A DNA stretch of 64,000 bases from Stigonema ocellatum SAG 48.90 = DSM 106950 (GCA_016903675.1 JADQBA010000033.1:5860-69859), one strand, 5' to 3'; shown: positions 1-9,650, counted from the stretch's first letter. Notes: generated by a model not told the origin, from the letters alone. Translations and numbers: made by a program.

Positions 1-39
1 GTGCCTTGATTTTTGTTCTGAATCTTTAGGGAGATTACC

Positions 40-357
40 ATGTTATTTAAAGTCACAGGACGAGTTTATGAAGCTGAAAGCAGAGTAGGAGTTTGTAACT
101 TAGTCGTTGAAGCTTTCGATAAAGATATCTTTAAGAACGATAGATTAGGAAAAACGAAAACTGATAAAGACGGTAAATTTGAAATTACTTATTCGGAAGC
201 AAATTTCAAAAGTGCATTTGAAAAATTTGAAGGCAATCCTGATTTATTTATTGTTGTCAAAACCCCTGACCTCAGCAAAGTTTTATACACCAGTAAAAAA
301 AATGTTCGTCCAGATGCAAGTACCAACGAACATTTTAAGGTAGCGATCGCTTTTTAA
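40..357 (+). CDS. Small transthyretin-like/carboxypeptidase-regulatory-like protein
   Basis: Hypothetical 105-aa protein. The pattern (VTGRVYEAES near the N-terminus, then VVEAFDKD, then a KTDKDGKFEITY stretch at about residues 39-51) resembles the small beta-sandwich folds of transthyretin-like or carboxypeptidase regulatory-like domains. There is no signal peptide or membrane segment. A GGGAG-type ribosome site lies just before the ATG. The stop falls inside a GCGATCGC-type octamer. It is followed immediately by a carotenoid oxygenase remnant, so its original context is lost. The fold assignment is inference from pattern only. Confidence 0.6.
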   Translation: MLFKVTGRVYEAESRVGVCNLVVEAFDKDIFKNDRLGKTKTDKDGKFEITYSEANFKSAFEKFEGNPDLFIVVKTPDLSKVLYTSKKNVRPDASTNEHFKVAIAF

Positions 358-362
358 CCCTA

Positions 363-536
363 AACTACGCCCCAGTTAGTCAAGAAGTGACAGCAGACAA
401 CCTACAAGTCATTGGTCAACTACCCCAAAACTTATCGGGAGTGTTTTTGCGTATCGGGCCAAACCCTCGTTTTTCCCCTCTGGGGCTGTATCATTGGTTT
501 GATGGGGATGGCATGGTTCATCAAGTACACAATTGA
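363..536 (+). pseudogene. Carotenoid oxygenase (CCD/RPE65 family), N-terminal fragment
   Basis: Read in frame from 363, this stretch encodes about 57 residues typical of the N-terminal region of cyanobacterial apocarotenoid/carotenoid oxygenases: NYAPV, then NLQVIGQLPQNLSGVFLRIG, then PNPRFSPLG and YHWFDGDGMVHQV. It lacks a start codon and ends at TGA (534-536) just after the last motif. The rest of the roughly 460-aa family protein is missing, including the other iron-ligand histidines. It is therefore a decayed fragment. Confidence 0.75.
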
Positions 537-674
537 CAAATGAGACAATAAATCGTTAAATGATGGTAGGGCATTTATAAGCAAACAAAAAGTTTTTGAT
601 GACCTTGAATAGATTGGAAGAGTAGTAACTCCAATTTTTCTAAAACGTTCTGTATTGATAGATGGAAAGCGAAT

Positions 675-2843
675 ATGTTAGCAAATATTAGCGAACGCCA
701 GATTCATCGAGTTAGATGGGTACTCAGTATTGGCTGGTTAATCTTAATTGTTTCCCTCTTCTACGATCCCATAACATCTTGGCTAACTTATCCAGAAAAT
801 ACTCTTAGCCCTTTAAAAATTAATTTAGAAAATTGCGTAATAGTTCAAGGGAGTTGTTTAAAAGAAACCCCTTATGCTTTGGGTGCGCCGATATTTTGGG
901 GAGTAATTGTTCCTTCTAGTATTTTTATTTTGCTAGTTTTTGGACACGAGTTTTGGCGCAGAATTTGCCCCTTATCTTTTATTTCTCAAATTCCACGAGC
1001 TTTAAAATGGCAAAGACAAAAGAAAAATGTTACTCAGAAAACAGATAAAGTAAAAAATGAATTAGTTAAAGTAGCGAAAAATTCTTGGTTGTTTAGGAAC
1101 GCTATTTATTTGCAATGTGGGCTTTTTTTTCTAGGATTATGTTCTCGTATTCTGTTTGTAAATTCTAATCGTTTAGCTTTAGGAATTTTTCTTTTGGGCA
1201 CTATTGTAGCTGCCATTGTAGTTGGTTATTTATATGGCGGAAAGTCGTGGTGTCACTACTTTTGCCCTATGGCTCCGGTACAGAAAATTTATGGCGAACC
1301 TAGAGGATTATTAAATAGTACTGCTCATGAAGGCGATCAACAAAAAATAACTCAATCTATGTGTCGTACTCTCAGTAAAGATGGGAAAGAACTGAGTGCT
1401 TGTGTAGCATGTAATAGTCATTGCATGGATATTGATGCGGAACGTTCTTACTGGGAAAATATTACCCAACCAGACCAACAATGGCTATACTACAGCTACG
1501 TGGGAATAACTATTGGTTATTTTGCTTACTATTATCTTTATGCTGGGAATTGGAATTATTATACTTCTGGAGTTTGGGCTCATGAAGAAAATCAATGGGC
1601 AACTTTATTAAAACCAGGTTTATATCTATTTGGACAAGCAATTCCTATTCCCAAATTAGTCACCGTTCCTTTAACCTTAGGAATATTTGCTTTAGGTGGG
1701 TATTGGGTAGGTAAAAGCATCGAAAAACGTTATAAAGCACATCTGTTAAGAAAAAGACGGGCTGCAAGTCCTGAAATTATTCGTCATCGGATTTTTACTG
1801 TCTCTACTTTTTTTATTTTTAACTTTTTCTTTATCTTTGCAGGTCGAAACTATATTAGACTGTTGCCAAATTTTCTCCAATATATATTCCCGATTCTGAT
1901 TGCTACTTGCAGTACTTTATGGCTATATCGCACTTGGGGACGTGGTCGCGATCTCTATTTAAGAGAGGGGTTAACCAATCGGTTGCGGAAACAATTACAA
2001 AAACTCAATCTAGACACTTCTCGCTTTTTAGAAGGGCGATCGCTGGATGAATTGAGTTCAGACGAAGTTTATGTTTTAGCAAAAGTTCTGCCTGGGTTTG
2101 ATAAAGAGAAACGGTTACAAATGTATAAAGTAATCTTAAGGGATGCTCTTGATGAGGGTTCTGTAGATGTACGGGAAAGCTTGGAGAACTTTAAACAGAT
2201 GCGTCTACAATTAGATATCTCTGACCAAGAGCACGAAACTATCATCACAGAATTAGGAACAGAATATCCTGAATTATTTTCTCCTACAAAAAGCCATAGT
2301 CGGGAGAATCTCCTCAGGTTGGCTAGTTATCGGGAAACCCTGTTGGAAACAATCCTCAGTTCTTGGCACGATCAACCAAATAAAGCAAAAATAACAGAAT
2401 TATTAAAAGCATTTACTGAAAAATTCTCCACTGAGGCTTTAGAAAATGTCTTCCAAACTTTATCTCCTGAAGACTTGAAAATTGTCCATACCATCAGACA
2501 ACAATACGGTATTACCCCACTGGAAGAAGAAGATGCTCTAAAACATACCGTTACGGAGCAACTTTGGAGAGCGATCGTTGATAAACTAGGGTTGCTGGAC
2601 AATTTAGATTCAGAAGAAAAAATTCTAGAATTATTCCAAAAATTTGATGCAGATAATTCTGGTTACATTACTCTAGAAGAATTGAAACTATGTATCCGTA
2701 ATCTAGATTCTAATGTCACCGATATTCAAATCGAACAAATGTTCAGAGTAGCCGATACTAGTGGAGATAAACAAATAAGTTATAAAGAATTTTCTGAAGT
2801 CTTAGCAGCTATCGGGTGTTCCGCAGTGAAGACTAAAAACTAA
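675..2843 (+). CDS. Membrane polyferredoxin-like protein with C-terminal EF-hand pair
   Basis: 722-aa integral membrane protein. Several hydrophobic segments alternate with cysteine motifs like those of NapH/NosR-type polyferredoxins: RRICPLSF at about residue 97, WCHYFCPMAP at about 191-200, and CVACNSHCMD at about 243-251, suggesting Fe-S binding and membrane-linked electron transfer. The C-terminal third is soluble. It ends in two canonical EF-hand loops, DADNSGYITLEE (about 656) and DTSGDKQISYKE (about 693), so calcium control is plausible. It stands alone with no obvious operon partner. The substrate or redox partner cannot be read from the sequence. Confidence 0.75.
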   Translation: MLANISERQIHRVRWVLSIGWLILIVSLFYDPITSWLTYPENTLSPLKINLENCVIVQGSCLKETPYALGAPIFWGVIVPSSIFILLVFGHEFWRRICPLSFISQIPRALKWQRQKKNVTQKTDKVKNELVKVAKNSWLFRNAIYLQCGLFFLGLCSRILFVNSNRLALGIFLLGTIVAAIVVGYLYGGKSWCHYFCPMAPVQKIYGEPRGLLNSTAHEGDQQKITQSMCRTLSKDGKELSACVACNSHCMDIDAERSYWENITQPDQQWLYYSYVGITIGYFAYYYLYAGNWNYYTSGVWAHEENQWATLLKPGLYLFGQAIPIPKLVTVPLTLGIFALGGYWVGKSIEKRYKAHLLRKRRAASPEIIRHRIFTVSTFFIFNFFFIFAGRNYIRLLPNFLQYIFPILIATCSTLWLYRTWGRGRDLYLREGLTNRLRKQLQKLNLDTSRFLEGRSLDELSSDEVYVLAKVLPGFDKEKRLQMYKVILRDALDEGSVDVRESLENFKQMRLQLDISDQEHETIITELGTEYPELFSPTKSHSRENLLRLASYRETLLETILSSWHDQPNKAKITELLKAFTEKFSTEALENVFQTLSPEDLKIVHTIRQQYGITPLEEEDALKHTVTEQLWRAIVDKLGLLDNLDSEEKILELFQKFDADNSGYITLEELKLCIRNLDSNVTDIQIEQMFRVADTSGDKQISYKEFSEVLAAIGCSAVKTKN

Positions 2844-3610
2844 AATAAATTTTCGTTACCTTTTCTTCCCTAACTTGTTCAGCAATTCTCATTTTGAAAA
2901 AAAATCGGATAAAATTCTGTTATTTAAATAGAGAACTTGTGTCGAAGCATCATTTTTTGACAGATAATTATCATCCGAAGTTGGAGATAGACAGGTTTTA
3001 ATAAATTTGTCCATGAAAAATCGATTTCACCTGATAAATCCAGATGAAATTCTAAACAACTTCTTAGTTTTTTAAAATAAAATAACCTTCTCCTCCTATT
3101 TCAATATATTGATAATCGCTTTGTGGGGAGAATCAGTGCCAATGAGATGAATGGTCAAAGGCAAGAGGGATCGCTTTTGTGTGTATTCCCCTACACCCCC
3201 ACACCCACACCCCTGTGTTCCTTAAGAGCACCCCACTGGCGGCATGCCACCCGTTATGAATGGAACAAACACCAATTCCCCCCCTCTCCCCCTCCCCCGA
3301 ATGGCACGCTTGTTAACCTAAAAAGGGGCTGACACGGTGACGCGGTGACGCGGTGACGCGCTTAAAATTCTATCTGGTGCGAAGGAGTGGTTCTCCCCTC
3401 TGGGCGTCAGTCTCAACCCTTGAAAGGTGCCATTCCCCCCTCCCCCCCTCCTCCAACTCGTGTTTCTTGAGAGCACCCCACCGGCGGCGCACCACCCGCT
3501 ATGAATGGAAGAAACACTTCCTCCCCTCCCCCCCTCCTCCCCTCCTCCCCTCCTCCTTCCCGTGTTTCTTGAAAGTTTAGAAACTGGCGGTTTTCAAGGC
3601 AAGCCAGTTT
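2844..3610. repeat. Gene-free stretch with degenerate direct repeats
   Basis: No convincing gene. Two related blocks of about 50-60 bp (around 3217-3270 and 3459-3512) share a core reading GAGCACCCCAC followed by a GGCGGC and a TATGAATGGA segment. C-rich CCCCTCC runs follow. A short GACGCGGT tandem array lies at about 3338-3360. The open frames across this stretch are low-complexity by-products. Confidence 0.5.
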
Positions 3611-3805
3611 TTAGCTTTGGATTTGCGAACGTTTAATTTCTTGTCTCAAGACTTCACATCGTTTCATAGCAACTCTAGCCTGTTCTCTAAAATGCTTAGC
3701 TTGCTCTTTGTTTGCTTCATAAACTTCAGATGCTTGTCTTCTAAGTTCAACGGCTTGCTTACTGAGTTCTTTAATGCGAGTTCTTAAATCTTGGATTGTT
3801 TTCAT
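3611..3805 (-). CDS. Small coiled-coil hypothetical protein
   Basis: 64-aa protein starting MKTIQDLRTRIKELSKQ. I chose this ATG because a GGAGG ribosome site lies a few bases upstream; a longer frame beginning at 3841 lacks one. Almost the whole product is charged, heptad-like helix (ELRRQASEVYEANKEQ), consistent with a short coiled coil. No family is recognised and no partner gene is adjacent. Confidence 0.45.
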   Translation of the reverse strand: MKTIQDLRTRIKELSKQAVELRRQASEVYEANKEQAKHFREQARVAMKRCEVLRQEIKRSQIQS

Positions 3806-4127
3806 TTTTCCTCCAGTTCTGAAATTTTGGACTTTGGACATGGGCTATTTGGTTAAATTTACCGAGAGCCTACTCCCTGCTTCTTACCTGAGATATTGCA
3901 CCTTCTCAATAAAGACTGGTGGGCAGTGCCCACCCTACGAAATAATAGGCTTTTTTGGCTTTGATTTTCGCAACAAGACGGTGGTGCAAGATATGTGTTA
4001 CTGCCCATTTTCAAGGCAGGAAGACATAAAACCTGAGTGGTCTGGATAATGTGTGTTGGCTAGCCTATATTTAAAGAGATAACCTATTGTGTTTAAATAT
4101 TTGGGTTCTGAAATTTGGAGTGCCATT

Positions 4128-4394
4128 ATGCTGCATAGTTTCCGGGCGGTGTTGAAAGGTAATTGGTTAGAATGGCAAGAGGAAGTCAATCAGTGGTTGC
4201 ATGGCAATTCATCGGTGCAGGTTTTAGTCACTATTTTGGATGAAGAGCCACTCGCCAAAACGCAAGGACGTGGGCAACAAATGGCAGCAGTGTTAGAGAA
4301 GTTAGCGCAGGCTGGAGCATTTGAGGGAATTGAGCCTCTAATGTGGCAGCGTGAAGTCCGGCATGACCGTGGGTTGCCTGGACGCGAGGAGTGA
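4128..4394 (+). CDS. Putative antitoxin of a VapBC-like pair
   Basis: 88-aa protein beginning MLHSFRAVLKGNWLEWQEE. The ATG at 4128 has GGAG about 7 bases upstream, which decides this start over the one at 4089. The gene overlaps the start of the PIN-domain gene that follows (stop inside GTGATG), the layout of a type II toxin-antitoxin pair. The first half (a KGNWLEW motif) and the DEEPLAKTQGRGQQMAAVLEKLAQ segment match small cyanobacterial proteins that precede PIN toxins. The role is inferred mainly from position. Confidence 0.6.
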   Translation: MLHSFRAVLKGNWLEWQEEVNQWLHGNSSVQVLVTILDEEPLAKTQGRGQQMAAVLEKLAQAGAFEGIEPLMWQREVRHDRGLPGREE

Positions 4395-4768
4395 TGCTGT
4401 TAGACAGTAATATCATCATTTACGCGACTCACCCTGAATATCGCTGGTTACGAGAGTTTATTGCACAGCAAGAGCCAGCAGTTTCAGCACTCAGTTATGT
4501 CGAAACGTTGGGCTATCATCGTCTCACGGAAGTGGAGCACCAACTTCTTGAGGAATTTTTTGCCGTGTCATTAATCTTGCCAATTTCGCAGCCTGTTTTG
4601 GATCGAGCGGTAGCGCTGCGCCAAATGCGACGTATGACTTTAGGAGATGCGATCATTGCAGGAACTGCGTTGGCGCATCAATTAAGATTGGTTACGCGGA
4701 ATGTAGAAGATTTTCAATGGATTGAAGGATTGCAGTTACTCAATCCTTTTGAGGGGCGATCCCTGTGA
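4391..4768 (+). CDS. PIN-domain toxin (VapC-like ribonuclease)
   Basis: About 125 aa with the PIN-domain layout: an MLLDSNIIIY start carrying the first acidic residue, a conserved E in SYVETLGYH, and LGDAIIAGTALAHQLRLVTRNVEDF carrying the last acidic residues. PIN toxins of this class are Mg-dependent RNases that cleave tRNA or rRNA and are neutralised by the upstream antitoxin. Start codons GTG 4391 and ATG 4394 are both possible. The start overlaps the antitoxin stop, implying translational coupling. Confidence 0.8.
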   Translation: MMLLDSNIIIYATHPEYRWLREFIAQQEPAVSALSYVETLGYHRLTEVEHQLLEEFFAVSLILPISQPVLDRAVALRQMRRMTLGDAIIAGTALAHQLRLVTRNVEDFQWIEGLQLLNPFEGRSL

Positions 4769-5033
4769 ATAACGCAGAATTAGTGTCCACAATCCGATTG
4801 AATAACCACAATTAGGACTGACGCATTGTTAAGAAAAATTAAACTTTTTAAGCACTATTACTTATTGACAAATTGTGCATAACCTTGAGCTATCACTGAT
4901 GGCTATTAGCAGCCTCTCCTTATGACGGAGCGCCGCTGATGCAACGCTTACACGTCTACGCAAAAAAACCGGGATTTAACCGGCGCTAAAGCGCTACTAC
5001 GAACTAAGAAATTACCTGGGAAAGGGTTAAATG
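4769..5033. repeat. Intergenic spacer with a GTTCGTAGTAGCGC-family palindrome
   Basis: No gene seen. At about 4960-5010 there is a copy of the palindromic family in minus orientation (CGGCGCTAAAGCGCTACTAC core followed by GAACTAAG), preceded by a run of A residues and CCGGGATTTAACC. Confidence 0.5.
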
Positions 5034-5744
5034 CTAGGCCTGTGGTTTCTGACGTGAACGCTTTTGCGCCAAGTTTTGTACAAAAGCCTGATGACTCTCA
5101 GTTGTCACGCCTTTCTGAACTTCGGCTAAAACAATAGCTAAGTTTCCTGCTAACAATGCCGCCACTGGTAGATATAGCCCTGGAAAAATGTCGCTCTTAA
5201 TCACACCTGAGTCATCGTCCGTTAAAGGAACATACTCACCTGACTGCAAACTGAACCAGTTGAGCTTTGGCTCAGCAATCTGCCATACAATATATTCTTG
5301 CACGCCGTTGCGACGATAGGCTTTGAGTTTATCATGTAGATCGTAAGCAGCACTGCTAGAGGCAACTTCCACAATTAATTCTGGTGCGCCTTCGATGTAG
5401 TCATCCTCACTGACGTATGACTGCCCACCCAATTCTTCATCAATCCGCAGTAGTGCATCCGGTTGCGGTTCATTGTCTAAATCTAGACGCACTGTAGAAT
5501 TATCAGCAAACTCAACTCCTGGCGTAGCACTACAATAAAGTCCTAACCAAGCCATGATATATCCATGTGGCTTGCCGTGTCTTCTGTATCTTAGTGGTGA
5601 TGCCACGTAAACAACTCCCTCAATCAATTCTGCTTTTTTCACATGGGGCATCGCCTCATAGCGACGTTCAAACTCATGACGAGTCAGCCTGTCACCGTTT
5701 TCAAGAGTCGGTATGCTTGTTGCCAGATTTTCTGCTGTTTTCAT
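5034..5744 (-). CDS. Uma2 family endonuclease-like protein
   Basis: 236-aa member of the Uma2 (DUF820) family, PD-(D/E)XK-fold proteins that are extremely amplified in cyanobacteria and of uncertain role. Visible landmarks are RLTRHEFERRYEAMP (N-terminal helix), KKAELIEGVVYVASP with the conserved E-G, NEPQPDALLRID (the PD motif), and APELIVEVASSS then DKLKAYRRNGVQEYIVW, which carries the E-x-K part. The product looks full length. A GGGAG site precedes the ATG. It stands alone between repeats and a PIN pair. Confidence 0.8.
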   Translation of the reverse strand: MKTAENLATSIPTLENGDRLTRHEFERRYEAMPHVKKAELIEGVVYVASPLRYRRHGKPHGYIMAWLGLYCSATPGVEFADNSTVRLDLDNEPQPDALLRIDEELGGQSYVSEDDYIEGAPELIVEVASSSAAYDLHDKLKAYRRNGVQEYIVWQIAEPKLNWFSLQSGEYVPLTDDDSGVIKSDIFPGLYLPVAALLAGNLAIVLAEVQKGVTTESHQAFVQNLAQKRSRQKPQA

Positions 5745-5903
5745 AGCACACTCCCTGTGTGGTTGCTAGCTTCTAGAAGTTATTGTACCGAAGGCGATCG
5801 CCAATCAACGATACGCGAGAATACACGCTTATTAATATAGGAATCCTAAATCATTTGTTGTGGAAAAGTGGGGTTGATTGTGGGCGATCGCTCAATGTTC
5901 TGC

Positions 5904-6323
5904 CTAACTGTTTAATTTTGACTCGTCCATGATTGCTATAAAATCAGCAGCTTTGAGGATGAGGATGTTCTGATAACTACTTAACGACAATAAATCTTTA
6001 TCACCCGTGACAATATAAGTTGCTCCTCCAACAAGCGCACATTCCAACACCATATCATCGTCAGGGTCATTGCTGACAACTTTCAGAGTATTGGTAATAG
6101 AAACTAACTGCGAGTAGCTGCGAACCTCCTCAACAAATGCTTGAGCCTGTGGCGGCTCATAAGAAAATTTCTTTAAAAGTTTCTCTTGAAATTCGTCAAT
6201 AATTTCCTGACAAATCACCGCTTGTACTATACCATCCCTAGCCAGTTGTAGACAGCGAAACGGACTGCTACGCTGTGATAAAATTGCTGAAATCAGAATA
6301 TTCGTGTCATAAACAACGCGCAT
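5904..6323 (-). CDS. Putative PIN-domain toxin (COG1569-like)
   Basis: 139 aa. The MRVVYDTNILISAILSQRSSP start is the signature of COG1569-type PIN toxins. Acidic residues follow at DEFQEKL, at DPDDDMVLECAL and at VTGDKDLL, the expected metal ligands. The gene begins 2 bp after the stop of the small upstream gene, so the two form an operon and a probable toxin-antitoxin pair. The last residues, SKLNS, add no recognised domain. Confidence 0.8.
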   Translation of the reverse strand: MRVVYDTNILISAILSQRSSPFRCLQLARDGIVQAVICQEIIDEFQEKLLKKFSYEPPQAQAFVEEVRSYSQLVSITNTLKVVSNDPDDDMVLECALVGGATYIVTGDKDLLSLSSYQNILILKAADFIAIMDESKLNS

Positions 6324-6325
6324 AG

Positions 6326-6568
6326 TTAATCTTTTTCATGCAATACTTGCTCAATGAACTTCTCACGTTCATCCTCTGTCATTGCATCCCAGTCTTGACT
6401 CCTTACTGAAGCAACTTTTCGCGCCCTTTCTTCGCCGTCGCGGGACAAGCACACCCAGTTAGCCCAATTCTGGCTTAACAGGAATTTAAACACCTCTATT
6501 TGCTGCTGTTGTGGCAATTGCTTGACTAACTGCAGAACTTGTGAATCTGTTAATGTCAAAGTTGGCAT
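6326..6568 (-). CDS. Putative antitoxin partnered with the PIN gene
   Basis: 80-aa protein starting MPTLTLTDSQVLQLVKQLPQ; a longer start at 6583 adds only five residues. The TLTDSQVLQLVKQLP region followed by the acidic DWDAMTEDEREKFIEQVLHE tail is typical of small cyanobacterial antitoxins preceding COG1569 PIN genes. It lies 2 bp upstream of that gene. DNA binding and autoregulation are plausible but not shown by the sequence. Confidence 0.6.
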   Translation of the reverse strand: MPTLTLTDSQVLQLVKQLPQQQQIEVFKFLLSQNWANWVCLSRDGEERARKVASVRSQDWDAMTEDEREKFIEQVLHEKD

Positions 6569-6847
6569 GGTTCTAACCTCCATTTCTATTCTAACTCATG
6601 AATCGCCCTTCCCTGATGCTTGGGTGCAATAAGTAATCCCACAGAATTATTTACACACGACTTTCTAGCGCTCTTCTATGACTCTGGGCAGAAAATAATC
6701 TTATGAAACCCCGACACAGGTGCGGCTAAACAAACAAAGTCCTCGTTGAGTGGGACTAATCTGAAAATAGGGTTTCAAATTTAATAGGAGTGAGAGTAAC
6801 AAAAGAGCGCTAGTCTGGATAAGGCAGTAATGCTGTTACGCAGAGGT

Positions 6848-7051
6848 TTAATCGTCTGGAAACTGCCAGCATGAGATATGTTCAACATCAATGCTAGTGC
6901 AATTGCTGCATATCGCATCCCTTGAGGAGTCTACCCATTCATATCCACAACTACGACAATGACAAAAAATGTTATTACGGTTAGCCTCTTCGATCGCTTT
7001 GTGCCACTCATGCACTTGGGAATAGTCGGGCAAAGGAAAAACTCTTGGCAT
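6848..7051 (-). CDS. Small zinc-ribbon hypothetical protein
   Basis: 67 aa with two CxxC knuckles, CHCRSCGYEW and AICSNCTSID, that would form a zinc ribbon. The N-terminal half (SQVHEWHKAIEEANRNNIF) is helical and charged. No enzyme motif is present and the neighbours give no functional hint. Confidence 0.5.
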   Translation of the reverse strand: MPRVFPLPDYSQVHEWHKAIEEANRNNIFCHCRSCGYEWVDSSRDAICSNCTSIDVEHISCWQFPDD

Positions 7052-7795
7052 CTTATAAAACCTCAGTAAGTAAGTAGGCGATAATACAATACGCTTGGTG
7101 TTAAGGATAATTGTAGGTTGGGTAGAGCGTAAGCGAAACCCAACAAAGCTGTGAGAATGTTGGGTTTCGAGAATGTTGGGTTTCGTTCCTCAACCCAACC
7201 TACGCAAAATCGGTTTTTAGCTCTAACTGAAGGCTTTGATCCCCCCTAACCCCCCTTAAAAAGGGGGGAATAAACCCCCCTTTTTAAGGGGGGTTGGGGG
7301 GATCTTCAGTCTGTGAACACTACTAACTGAACTGTATTGGTCTTTAAACAGAAGAAAAATTATCGTGTCTATTCTCAAATTTATTGTTTTTAAATATACT
7401 CACAGTTCTCGGTATAGGGGATCAGCGTTCGCCCATTTTTGGACTCATCCCACTTTCGTCGCATTGCTCCCAAGGGCATGAGGGCAGTGTCAAAAGTGCC
7501 AGTTTTAGCCCGGATGGACAGCGCATCGTCACTGCATCATGTGTTTGTTAATTTCCAGAATTTCCGCAAGCTTAATTACTTGCGTCGGGGGAGATGGGCG
7601 ATCGCTTAATGCGACTCCACAACGAATAAGAACCATCATCACCCACCGTAGGGGCGTATTGCAATACGCCCTTACAAGAACTTCGTGTCCTTTGCGTCTT
7701 CGTGGTTCAAAAATCTTTTTAAACCGCGTTCGCGTAGCGTCTCCCCTTGGGAGAAGGCACGAAGAACACAAAGGTCAAATTGTCAAAAATTGGTA
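7052..7795. repeat. Gene-free stretch of dispersed repeats
   Basis: No convincing gene. It contains GTTGGGTTTCG/CAACCCAACC repeats at about 7115-7200, a large palindrome (separate entry), and an oligonucleotide-rich section at 7640-7790 related to dispersed repeats seen elsewhere in the window (for example AACCACGAAGACGC-type sequence near 14858). The open frames here run through these repeats. Confidence 0.5.
7238..7303. repeat. Foldback palindrome, CCCCCTTAAAAAGGGGG family
   Basis: A 66-bp inverted repeat running from GATCCCCCC to GGGGGGATC, with an internal TTAAAAAGGGGGG / CCCCCCTTTTTAA core. It could form a long hairpin in DNA or RNA. A related imperfect copy lies at about 34487-34553. 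It looks like a miniature foldback element; no coding capacity. Confidence 0.75.
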
Positions 7796-9151
7796 TTAAA
7801 TATTCTCACTCTCCTCGGTGACAGGAAAATATTTCTCTATCACTTGAGTAAGGAACAAACTGAAAACCCCAAACAGCATTCCCATTCCCATAATGCTCAA
7901 CTCAACACTGCCAAAAAAAGCCGCTTTTGGATTAATAAATGTTAAAATAAGCGCAGAAATAGCCGATATAGTACCCATCAGCAAAGACAGCTTCACACTT
8001 GCTTTTGAAAACTGATAGCCTCCCATTTGAGCAACTAGGTAGGCAGCAAAGGGAACAAATACAGCCCCTACATAGGCTGCATAAAAAGCTACGATGAGAA
8101 AAACAATCTGCCCTCCCTTCAAAGCAATGATTAGACTTAAGAAGGCGTTTGTCATGGTGATGAGCAGTTGATTAAAGTTGGACACTGGCAGAATGTTGAA
8201 GTCCAAGACAATTTTGCTCTGCACCCGCAATGTGCTACTGCCAACACCTAGGGCTGGAACCAATAAAGACGCCATCAGCGCAATACCCAACGGCTTGTCA
8301 GTTCCACCACCAATCCATGATAGAATAAAAGGAAGTGCCTCTTTGCCATCAATGCCAGCGGGCAAAATTCCTGCATTGAGGGCTGCTGCCACAAGTGATG
8401 AGGGCAAGAAGGCGAGTAAAACCAGTAAAATAGCAGCTAACAGACAGCCCTGATATACGCTTCGTAGATCCTTTGCCCGGACAATAAATTGGTGATACCT
8501 CATATCTATGAGCAGTAGCAGAATTGTAGACAGGGAGATGCCTAGCTTTGTTGGGAAACTAACAACTTCTAGTGACGAATTGAACTCCAGAGGCGATCGC
8601 AAATATTCCGTTATACCGTGCAACACCCACAACCCATAGACTAGAGCAAAAAAATTAATAACCAGCAATCCTCGAATTATCCAACTTACTTTCTCCACTG
8701 GCAGCAAAGAAATTATCGCAAACAACAGAGCCATTAAGAGCATTGTAGGTAAAGTGGGTACCCCAAACACTTTGAGAATAAAAGCTCCAGAAATCAACTG
8801 GGCAGCTTCAATCCCGATCAGCGATGCCCAAGACATCAACCCCACAAAAATTTTTACCCCACCACCGCAGTAGGAACCCAACAATGTCCAGATTTGCTCT
8901 ACTCGTGTCCAATAAAACTTCGCCAGTCCCATCAGCGCGATAGTACCCAAGGCCAGAGAAACGGCGTAGAGGCTACCACCAGCGCCTAAAGTCAATGATT
9001 GTTCGGCAGTTCCTAGAATAAAACCCAAGCCGTAATGTGCGGATACCAACAAGGCTGCTAACGAGAAGGTATCCAGTTTGCGATTTTCTATCATATTAGG
9101 TTGTGCTGAAAGTTGTGCCACACAATATAATCTTACGTTTAATCTTTTCAA
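7796..9151 (-). CDS. Polytopic membrane transporter, sodium:solute symporter-like
   Basis: Up to 451 aa with about 11-12 hydrophobic segments spread over the whole length. The opening (FSLAALLVSAHYGLGFILGT) with glycine-rich first helices, and a later NAGILPAGIDGKEALPF loop, recall the sodium:solute symporter branch of LeuT-fold transporters. The substrate cannot be inferred. A second ATG at 9094 (MIENRKLDTFSL) is as likely a start as 9151, since neither has a clear ribosome site. The C-terminus ends with a short acidic tail. Family placement is tentative; membrane location is secure. Confidence 0.65.
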   Translation of the reverse strand: MKRLNVRLYCVAQLSAQPNMIENRKLDTFSLAALLVSAHYGLGFILGTAEQSLTLGAGGSLYAVSLALGTIALMGLAKFYWTRVEQIWTLLGSYCGGGVKIFVGLMSWASLIGIEAAQLISGAFILKVFGVPTLPTMLLMALLFAIISLLPVEKVSWIIRGLLVINFFALVYGLWVLHGITEYLRSPLEFNSSLEVVSFPTKLGISLSTILLLLIDMRYHQFIVRAKDLRSVYQGCLLAAILLVLLAFLPSSLVAAALNAGILPAGIDGKEALPFILSWIGGGTDKPLGIALMASLLVPALGVGSSTLRVQSKIVLDFNILPVSNFNQLLITMTNAFLSLIIALKGGQIVFLIVAFYAAYVGAVFVPFAAYLVAQMGGYQFSKASVKLSLLMGTISAISALILTFINPKAAFFGSVELSIMGMGMLFGVFSLFLTQVIEKYFPVTEESENI

Positions 9152-9194
9152 TAAATTTCTAAATTGTGTTTTTTCTCACTAGTAGTTCATCAAG

Positions 9195-9650
9195 TCAACT
9201 TTGATAGGTTCGTAGTTGCGCTTTAGCGCCAGTTAAATCGCGGCTTGTAAAAGTTCGTAGTAAGCACTTTAGTGCTTGAAATCGGCAGCACTACTAGGAA
9301 CACCTTAAAATTAATGACACGGAGTACTAGTGGTTCGCTAAAGAAAATTCGCGCTTGTTTGCGCAAAAAACCGCGATTTTATGCGCTGAAGCGCAACTAC
9401 GAACTAAGTCAAATTTGCCGGGAAAGCCTACTAGTAGTTCATGTCATTTGTGAAAGTTTGTAGTAAGCACTGAGCGTGTTCGATTTCAAGCACTAAAGTG
9501 CTTACTACGAACGTCTAAAAATTAATGACACGGAGTACTAGCGGTTCGCTAAACGAACTTCGCGCTTGTTCGTAGTTGCGCTTCAGCGCAAAAAAACCGC
9601 GATTTTATGCGCTGAAGCGCAACTACGAACCCAGGAAAGTTAGTGTAGCG
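9195..9650. repeat. Cluster of GTTCGTAGT(A/T)GCGCTTTAGCGC palindromes
   Basis: Several copies of the palindromic repeat in both orientations (for example near 9209, 9243, 9365, 9453 and 9560-9630). They alternate with GCACTTTAGTGCTT variants and AAATCGCGG segments. Two near-duplicate blocks (about 9310-9400 and 9525-9630) share an ACACGGAGTACTAG segment. The stretch between the transporter and the next gene is built almost entirely of these units. No gene. Confidence 0.7.

Noticed and set aside
7529..7799. Overlapping small genes on both strands
   Set aside because: The frames cover dispersed-repeat sequence, lack ribosome sites and resemble no family.
9195..9650. CRISPR-like or attachment-site cluster
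   Set aside because: Repeats are palindromes in mixed orientation with irregular spacing and no spacer-like unique sequence; the same unit is dispersed across the window.
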